Origin: Acidobacteriota bacterium
GTDB lineage: Bacteria > Acidobacteriota > Terriglobia > Terriglobales > Acidobacteriaceae
DNA length: 39,404 bases
Direction: 5' to 3'
Assembly (NCBI GenBank): GCA_013288805.1
Contig: JABDBE010000024.1
Coordinates: 1 to 39,404 of the forward strand
Both the position numbers and the translations under genes were made by a program. The notes below the pieces were generated by a model that did no database searches, was not told where the DNA came from, and worked only from the letters and a program-made list of their open reading frames with translations. Of this stretch, positions 33,774-39,404 are shown piece after piece; positions within the stretch are counted from its first letter, which is position 1, and the number at the start of each line of letters is the position of its first letter.

Positions 33774-34245
33774 GATTCCAGCAGCCAGGGCCAGACGCAA
33801 TGACCCGCGCCGGAAGTCGAATCGTGACTTCTGGCGCGGGCCATTGTTTTTGCAACAGAATCCCGCTCACCTTCAGAACGACAGCGTCCTTTTGAGTGGG
33901 TTTCTATGCAAGCTAAGTAGAAGTAAGGGAACCGTTCTGGAAAAATACAGAATGAGCTGGATGGGTTCCTAGAGCATACAAGTCTACCTTCTGAATAGCC
34001 CCAACGCGAGGGGTAGAAGGCAGGCGTTGGATTGTACCTTCCTCTTAAAACTGGCGCCTGCCCTCTGCCCCGAATGATCTCGCGCTGGTTCTCCTTGATT
34101 TCCAAGAACCCGAAACGCACTTTGCGCATTCTTTAAGTGGAAGAATCTCAGGCTACCTGTTGCCTTACTTCTTGCAACTAAGAAGAACGCCGCCCAAATC
34201 TGTAGTGTGCGGCGCTCAACTAACTTGTCTTATAAGGAGCAATTC
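33774..34245. other. Intergenic region with terminator and possible leader
   Basis: A 472-nt gap. It begins with the terminator at 33804-33848. At 33987-34020 CCTTCT...GCCCC...GGGG...AGAAGG can form a second hairpin of about 10 pairs in two parts. The rest has no coding sign; the last part must hold the promoter of the small gene at 34246. Confidence 0.5.
33804..33848 (+). terminator. Rho-independent terminator of DUF1328 gene
   Basis: CCCGCGCCGGAAGTC (33804-33818) pairs with GACTTCTGGCGCGGG (33826-33840): 15 pairs with one G-U, 7-nt loop, followed by CCATTGTTTTT. Confidence 0.85.
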
Positions 34246-34449
34246 ATGGGAAATGAAACTGAAAAGGACCTTCGCAACCAGCAGCAGAAGTCAACTGGAA
34301 CCGTTGATCCATCCAAGAAAAATCCATCACATGAAGGACAGATCCCGAGCCAGCAGGACCCTTCCAGGAAACAGCCCTCACAGGGAGGCGATTTCCAGAA
34401 ACGCGACAGTGAGGAGAATTCGGAACAGGTTGAAAAGCGTCGCGCATAA
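34246..34449 (+). CDS. Small disordered hydrophilic protein
   Basis: A 67-aa peptide rich in Gln, Ser, Lys, Asn, Glu and Pro, with no hydrophobic segment; it should be unfolded in solution. AAGGAG lies six bases before the ATG, which strongly supports translation. PSKK, PSRK and KQPSQG recur loosely. A terminator follows. Comparable stress-linked disordered peptides occur in other soil bacteria, but no family can be named. Confidence 0.72.
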   Translation: MGNETEKDLRNQQQKSTGTVDPSKKNPSHEGQIPSQQDPSRKQPSQGGDFQKRDSEENSEQVEKRRA

Positions 34450-34478
34450 TCGTGTAATTCGCGGTGAGTACCAAGAGA

Positions 34479-34505
34479 TCCCCAGCGAACCTGCTGGGGA
34501 TTTTC
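34479..34505 (+). terminator. Terminator after small hydrophilic gene
   Basis: TCCCCAGC (34479-34486) pairs with GCTGGGGA (34493-34500), 6-nt loop, followed by TTTTCC. Confidence 0.8.
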
Positions 34506-34701
34506 CTGCCTGTGATCCTAGCAAACAAAGCCTCGATTCTTACAGCGACCCTCCCCAGGTCCTACAGGAAATACCCTAGAGCGAACTTGGTACCGTTCGT
34601 GATAAGAAGTGCTGTAAGGCCGAAGTTCCGCCCTGCTACGTAAAAGAATCAAAACGAGATCGCACAAAACAGATGACTCCTCGTTCATTTAAGAGACGAC
34701 C

Positions 34702-37700
34702 ATGAAGAGAACTGAGCGTAACCCGGCGACCGCGACCATCGAGAGCGCGCCCAAGAGGAACGAAAAAAGCAACGGGCATTCCAATATCACAGCCGAACCC
34801 GCCGCTGCTGACTTCACTACCATACTGGCTGGCTTGCAAACCATGCGCGACGGAGACTTTTCCGTTCGGCTCCCAGGTTCGTGGACGGGACTCGCTGGCA
34901 AAGTTGCAGACACATTTAACGAGATTGTTGCCGCCAATCAGCAAATGGCGGACGAGTTGAAGCGTGTCGGCCAGGTCGTGGGCAAGGAAGGAAGAACCCG
35001 CGAGCGTACACGATTTCACGAGTCTCGGGGCGCCTGGGGAGAAATGGAGATCTCGGTCAACACGTTGGTCGAGGATTTGCTCCGACCAACCACGGAAGTT
35101 ACTCGCGCTATCGCCGCAGTAGCTCAGGGCAACTTGACCCAGACCGTTCGCCTGGACGTGGACGGTCGACCGCTCGAAGGAGAGTTCCTGCGTTCGGCTA
35201 ACATCGTGAACACCATGATTCAGCAGCTCGGTGTGTTCACGGCCGAAGTGACGCGCGTGGCTCGTGAAGTGGGTACTGACGGCAAACTGGGCGGACAGGC
35301 ACAGGTGCCCGGAGTGGCCGGTACGTGGAAAGACCTTACTGACTCCGTCAACTCAATGGCAAGTAACTTGACCGGGCAAGTGCGCAACATAGCCGAAGTG
35401 GCGACTGCCGTGGCGAGCGGCGATCTCTCCCGCAAGATCACGGTGGACGTGCGCGGTGAAATTCTCCAGCTGAAAGAAGCCATCAACACGATGGTGGATC
35501 AGTTGCGATCATTCGCTTCAGAAGTGACGCGTGTAGCCCGCGAGGTCGGCACCGACGGGAAACTCGGCGGCCAAGCCGTTGTCCCTGGAGTGGCGGGAAC
35601 CTGGAAGGATCTTACGGACTCCGTCAACGCCATGGCCGGAAACCTCACGGCCCAGGTGCGAAACATTGCTGAAGTGACTACGGCCGTGGCTCGTGGCGAT
35701 TTGTCGCGAAAGATCACTGTAGACGTAAAAGGCGAAATTCTTGAACTCAAGGACACCATTAACACGATGGTGGATCAACTCAACGCCTTCGCCGGCGAAG
35801 TGACTCGCGTCGCGCGCGAAGTCGGCACTGAGGGCAAGCTGGGCGGACAAGCCCAGGTACCGGGCGTGGGCGGCACTTGGAAAGATCTCACCGATAACGT
35901 GAACTTCATGGCCAGCAACCTGACGGGACAGGTGCGAAACATTGCCGAAGTGGCGACGGCCATCGCCAGCGGCGACCTTTCGCGAAAGATCACCGTCGAT
36001 GTGCGCGGCGAGATTTTGCAGCTCAAGGAAACGCTCAACACAATGGTGGATCAACTCAACCGCTTCGCCGGCGAAGTAACTCGCGTGGCTCGCGAAGTGG
36101 GTACGGAAGGCCGGTTGGGCGGGCAGGCCAACGTGCCCGGTGTGGCTGGCACTTGGAAGGATCTCACTGATTCCGTGAACTCCATGGCCGGGAACCTCAC
36201 CGGACAGGTACGTAACATCGCTGAGGTCACAACGGCTGTAGCTCGTGGCGACTTGTCACGCAAAATCACAGTCGACGTAAAGGGCGAAATTCTCGAACTC
36301 AAAAACACCATCAACACCATGGTGGACCAACTGAATGCATTCGCGGGCGAAGTAACGCGCGTGGCTCGCGAAGTCGGCACTGAGGGCAAACTCGGTGGCC
36401 AGGCGCAGGTCCCGGGCGTGGCGGGCACGTGGAAAGATCTCACGGACAACGTTAACTTCATGGCCAGCAACCTGACTGGACAAGTGCGCAACATTGCGGA
36501 AGTGGCGACGGCTGTGGCTCGCGGCGATTTGTCGCGCAAGATCACCGTCGACGTAAAAGGCGAAATTCTAGAACTGAAAGACACCATCAACACCATGGTG
36601 GACCAGTTGCGATCCTTCGCCTCAGAAGTAACCCGCGTCGCTCGCGAGGTTGGAACTGACGGACGCTTAGGAGGCCAGGCACAAGTACCCGGAGTGGGAG
36701 GCACATGGAAGGATCTTACTGATTCGGTGAACTCGATGGCCAGCAATTTGACTGGTCAGGTGCGAAATATTGCCGAAGTCTCTACCGCAATTGCTACAGG
36801 CAATCTCTCCAAGAAAATTACCGTGAACGTCAGCGGTGAGATTCTCCTGCTCAAGGAAACCATCAACACGATGGTGGATCAACTTAACGCCTTTGCCGGT
36901 GAAGTGACTCGCGTTGCTCGCGAAGTGGGTTCTGAAGGCCGATTGGGCGGGCAAGCCAATGTGCCCGGCGTGGCGGGTACCTGGAAAGATCTTACCGACT
37001 CCGTCAACTCGATGGCCGGAAACCTTACTGGTCAGGTACGCAACATTGCCGAAGTCACCACCGCCGTGGCTCGCGGAGATTTGTCACGCAAGATCACGGT
37101 AGACGTAAAAGGTGAAATTCTCGAACTGAAGAACACCATCAACACCATGGTCGATCAGTTGAATGCCTTCGCTGGCGAGGTCACGCGTGTGGCCCGCGAA
37201 GTCGGCACTGATGGCAAGCTTGGCGGTCAGGCGCAGGTGCCCGGCGTTGCCGGCACTTGGAAGGATCTTACGGACAACGTGAACTTCATGGCCAGCAACC
37301 TGACTGGACAGGTGCGCAACATCGCTGAAGTCGCCACGGCTATTGCCACAGGTGATCTCTCTAAGAAAATCACGGTGGACGTACGCGGCGAGATTTTGCA
37401 ACTCAAAGAAACGCTCAACACGATGGTTGAGCAGTTGCGTTCGTTCGCTGCGGAAGTCACGCGCGTAGCCCGCGAAGTGGGTAGTGAAGGCCGCTTAGGC
37501 GGACAGGCGAACGTGCCCGGCGTCGCCGGCACGTGGAAAGATCTGACCGACTCGGTGAACGCGATGGCCGGAAACCTCACGGCGCAAGTGCGCAACATCG
37601 CCGAGGTCACAACCGCCGTGGCCCGAGGCGATTTATCGCGCAAGATCACGGTCGACGTCAAGGGCGAAATTCTCGAACTCAAAAACACCATCAACACGAT

Positions 37701-39404
37701 GGTGGATCAACTTAATGCTTTCGCAGCCGAAGTCACGCGCGTGGCCCGCGAAGTGGGTACGGAAGGCAAGCTGGGCGGGCAGGCGCAGGTTCCGGGAGTA
37801 GCGGGCACGTGGAAAGATCTTACCGATAACGTGAACGTGATGGCGGCGAACCTCACCGAGCAAGTACGTGGCATCGTCAAAGTGGTGACCGCAGTCGCTG
37901 ATGGCGAGCTCACGCAGAAACTGACGGTGAATGCCAAAGGTGAAGTCGCAGCTCTCGCCGAAACCATCAACAACATGACAGGCACGCTCGCCACCTTCGC
38001 CGACCAGGTCACGACTGTCGCCCGGGAGGTCGGTGTGGAAGGCCGACTGGGCGGCCAAGCCAACGTGCCCGGCGCGGCCGGTACATGGAAGGATCTTACC
38101 GGCAACGTGAACCTGCTTGCCGATAACCTTACCAACCAAGTGCGCGCCATCGCGGAGGTCGCGACCGCAGTCACGAAAGGTGACTTGACCCGCTCCATTC
38201 AAGTGGAAGCCAGCGGGGAAGTCGCCGAGTTGAAAGACAACATCAACACCATGATCGACAACCTGCGTCTGACCACGGACCGCAATACCGAGCAGGATTG
38301 GCTTAAGACCAATCTCGCGCGCTTCACCAGCATGTTGCAAGGCCAGCGCGATCTGACAACCGTGGGACAAAAGCTGCTCTCCGAATTAGCTCCGCTCGTG
38401 AGTGCGCAGCAGGGTGTGATCTATCAGATGGAGACTGAAGAATCGGCCGGCATGGTATTGCTTTCGGCATTTGCGGCCGACGGACACGACGGGCATCTGC
38501 GGCGCATAAAGCTGGGTGAAGGGCTTATCGGACAGTGCGCGGCCGAGAAAAAGCGCATGTTGATCAGCAACCTCCCGGAAAATACCGTCCCCATTCGCTC
38601 GGGCTTGTTTGAGGCTGTTCCCAAGAATGTCATAGTGCTGCCTGTGCTCTTTGAGGATCACGTCAAGGCAGTCATTGAGCTTGCCTCTCTCAGCGCTTTT
38701 ACTGCGTCGCATCTGGCTTTTCTTGAGCAACTGACTGCAAGCATCGGCATTGTGCTGAACAGCATTGAAGCCACGATGCAAACCGAAGGCTTGCTGAAGC
38801 AATCGCAACAGCTAGCCACCGAACTGCAAACGCAGCAACGAGAATTGCAACAGACCAACGAGCAGCTCGCGCAAAAAGCGCAGCAACTCGCTGAGCAGAA
38901 CGTCGAAGTGGAACGCAAGAATCAGGAAATTGAGCAAGCCCGCGGAGCATTGGAAGAGAAAGCGAAAGAACTCGCGTTGACCTCCAAGTACAAGTCCGAA
39001 TTCCTGGCCAACATGTCTCACGAGTTGCGCACGCCTTTGAACAGCATCCTCGTGCTTGGGCAGCAACTCACCGACAATCCCGATGGCAATTTAACTCCGA
39101 AGCAGGTCGAGTTCGCCCGAACAATTCACGGTGCAGGAACGGATCTGCTGAACCTGATCAGCGACATTCTCGATCTGTCGAAGATCGAGTCCGGCACCGT
39201 TTCGGTGGAAGCGGAAGAAGTGTTCTTCGCCAGCTTGCTGGACATGGTTGCTCGTCCGTTCCGTCACGAAGCGGAGAACCGGAGGCTTGGATTCGAAGTG
39301 CACTCCGATCCACATCTCACACGCAGCCTGGTTACCGACTCCAAGCGTCTGCAACAGGTCCTCAAGAATCTCTTGTCCAATGCGTTTAAGTTCACCGAAC
39401 AAGG
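34702..39404 (+). CDS. Poly-HAMP GAF histidine kinase (group III hybrid kinase-like), truncated by window end
   Basis: Frame open from ATG 34702 to the window edge, 1567 codons seen, no membrane helix or signal peptide. A lead of about 125 residues is followed by a first HAMP-like unit (about 129-225) and then by units of exactly 92 residues starting at residues 227, 319, 411 and so on to 1147. A GAF domain (about 1215-1350), a Gln/Glu-rich coiled coil (about 1360-1430) and HisKA follow, with phospho-acceptor H1440 in [10 protein letters not shown] and N-box start NLLSNAFKF (1556). ATPase core and any receiver domains lie beyond the edge. Layout matches fungal Nik1/Os-1 osmosensors and their bacterial relatives. 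The ribosome site (AAGAGA) is weak. A soluble osmotic or cytosolic sensor is inferred. Confidence 0.93.
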   Translation, partial: MKRTERNPATATIESAPKRNEKSNGHSNITAEPAAADFTTILAGLQTMRDGDFSVRLPGSWTGLAGKVADTFNEIVAANQQMADELKRVGQVVGKEGRTRERTRFHESRGAWGEMEISVNTLVEDLLRPTTEVTRAIAAVAQGNLTQTVRLDVDGRPLEGEFLRSANIVNTMIQQLGVFTAEVTRVAREVGTDGKLGGQAQVPGVAGTWKDLTDSVNSMASNLTGQVRNIAEVATAVASGDLSRKITVDVRGEILQLKEAINTMVDQLRSFASEVTRVAREVGTDGKLGGQAVVPGVAGTWKDLTDSVNAMAGNLTAQVRNIAEVTTAVARGDLSRKITVDVKGEILELKDTINTMVDQLNAFAGEVTRVAREVGTEGKLGGQAQVPGVGGTWKDLTDNVNFMASNLTGQVRNIAEVATAIASGDLSRKITVDVRGEILQLKETLNTMVDQLNRFAGEVTRVAREVGTEGRLGGQANVPGVAGTWKDLTDSVNSMAGNLTGQVRNIAEVTTAVARGDLSRKITVDVKGEILELKNTINTMVDQLNAFAGEVTRVAREVGTEGKLGGQAQVPGVAGTWKDLTDNVNFMASNLTGQVRNIAEVATAVARGDLSRKITVDVKGEILELKDTINTMVDQLRSFASEVTRVAREVGTDGRLGGQAQVPGVGGTWKDLTDSVNSMASNLTGQVRNIAEVSTAIATGNLSKKITVNVSGEILLLKETINTMVDQLNAFAGEVTRVAREVGSEGRLGGQANVPGVAGTWKDLTDSVNSMAGNLTGQVRNIAEVTTAVARGDLSRKITVDVKGEILELKNTINTMVDQLNAFAGEVTRVAREVGTDGKLGGQAQVPGVAGTWKDLTDNVNFMASNLTGQVRNIAEVATAIATGDLSKKITVDVRGEILQLKETLNTMVEQLRSFAAEVTRVAREVGSEGRLGGQANVPGVAGTWKDLTDSVNAMAGNLTAQVRNIAEVTTAVARGDLSRKITVDVKGEILELKNTINTMVDQLNAFAAEVTRVAREVGTEGKLGGQAQVPGVAGTWKDLTDNVNVMAANLTEQVRGIVKVVTAVADGELTQKLTVNAKGEVAALAETINNMTGTLATFADQVTTVAREVGVEGRLGGQANVPGAAGTWKDLTGNVNLLADNLTNQVRAIAEVATAVTKGDLTRSIQVEASGEVAELKDNINTMIDNLRLTTDRNTEQDWLKTNLARFTSMLQGQRDLTTVGQKLLSELAPLVSAQQGVIYQMETEESAGMVLLSAFAADGHDGHLRRIKLGEGLIGQCAAEKKRMLISNLPENTVPIRSGLFEAVPKNVIVLPVLFEDHVKAVIELASLSAFTASHLAFLEQLTASIGIVLNSIEATMQTEGLLKQSQQLATELQTQQRELQQTNEQLAQKAQQLAEQNVEVERKNQEIEQARGALEEKAKELALTSKYKSEFLANMSHELRTPLNSILVLGQQLTDNPDGNLTPKQVEFARTIHGAGTDLLNLISDILDLSKIESGTVSVEAEEVFFASLLDMVARPFRHEAENRRLGFEVHSDPHLTRSLVTDSKRLQQVLKNLLSNAFKFTEQ
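35380..38231 (+). repeat. Eleven tandem 276-bp HAMP-encoding units
   Basis: Taking the GTG codon of the V-R-N-I-A-E-V word as marker, units begin at 35380, 35656, 35932, 36208, 36484, 36760, 37036, 37312, 37588, 37864 and 38140, every step exactly 276 bp (92 codons). The first nine are close copies; the last two have drifted, and the eleventh merges into the linker. Two types mostly alternate: '[25 protein letters not shown]' and '[24 protein letters not shown]'. Confidence 0.95.

Noticed and set aside
35380-38231. Tandem repeats as a CRISPR array or satellite
   Set aside because: Units are 276 bp, in frame, without spacers, and code for HAMP domains.
34636-38370. Long minus-strand open frames, including a 245-codon one, across the HAMP array
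   Set aside because: They are antisense shadows of the repeated units: the same frame content reappears every 276 bp, has no ribosome site, and the plus strand encodes a coherent kinase.

Overview
This 39.4 kb window looks like chromosomal DNA of an Acidobacteriota member, probably the Terriglobia/Koribacter-like group. That is inferred from gene content only: a SYLF (Ysc84-type) protein, DUF892/DUF1328/DUF3309 stress genes, HspR, an HpnI-like glycosyltransferase, an orphan BrnA-like protein, moderately high G+C, and short dispersed intergenic repeats of the 'ATCCGTG' and 'TCCTTTGTGG' kind. No phage, plasmid, insertion sequence or CRISPR array is visible. Both ends cut a gene: an OxlT-like transporter on the left and a very large histidine kinase on the right.

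Layout. 1-5.4 kb: end of an MFS transporter, a secreted sensor-like protein plus chemoreceptor pair, a second MFS transporter, and an overlapping CheY/CheX pair. 5.6 kb: tRNA-Cys. 6.2-13.5 kb: an envelope and glycolipid region with an HpnI/ceramide-glucosyltransferase-like enzyme, UDP-sulfoquinovose synthase (SqdB), an ArnT/PMT-type membrane glycosyltransferase, asparagine synthetase, and two adjacent half-size EamA/SMR (ArnE/ArnF-like) membrane proteins. 13.7-19.2 kb: tRNA-Gly, a small P-loop kinase, tryptophan 2,3-dioxygenase, an ABC ATPase without a permease, a secreted unknown, a response regulator, PhzF, and a 1-Cys peroxiredoxin preceded by a promoter-hairpin-T-tract leader. 19.3-21.5 kb: an orphan BrnA-like antitoxin, a parS-like palindrome, tRNA-Sec, and three PilZ-like genes, two of them divergent paralogues. 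21.6-31.5 kb: Sel1 protein, amidohydrolase, secreted coiled-coil protein, DUF983, HspR, APC permease, cupin, a 5'-truncated alpha/beta hydrolase, small stress-type proteins, phosphoesterase/nucleotidyltransferase pair, SYLF protein. 31.6-34.5 kb: ECF sigma factor, DUF892 ferritin-like protein, DUF1328 and a small hydrophilic protein. 34.7 kb to the end: a poly-HAMP-GAF-HisKA kinase whose array repeats every 276 bp.

How the genes may work together. The window is rich in signalling (chemoreceptor, CheY, CheX, response regulator, PilZ, ECF sigma, HAMP kinase) and in envelope glycan or lipid modification. The most interesting points are: (1) the poly-HAMP array with a mostly two-unit alternation; (2) the SqdB / HpnI-like GT / ArnT-like / EamA-pair neighbourhood, which suggests a sulfosugar-decorated lipid; (3) the parS-like site between brnA-like and the selenocysteine tRNA; (4) the peroxiredoxin leader with two competing hairpins; (5) the paired PilZ-like paralogues. 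Everything was read by eye from sequence; family names rest on recognised motifs, not on searches.
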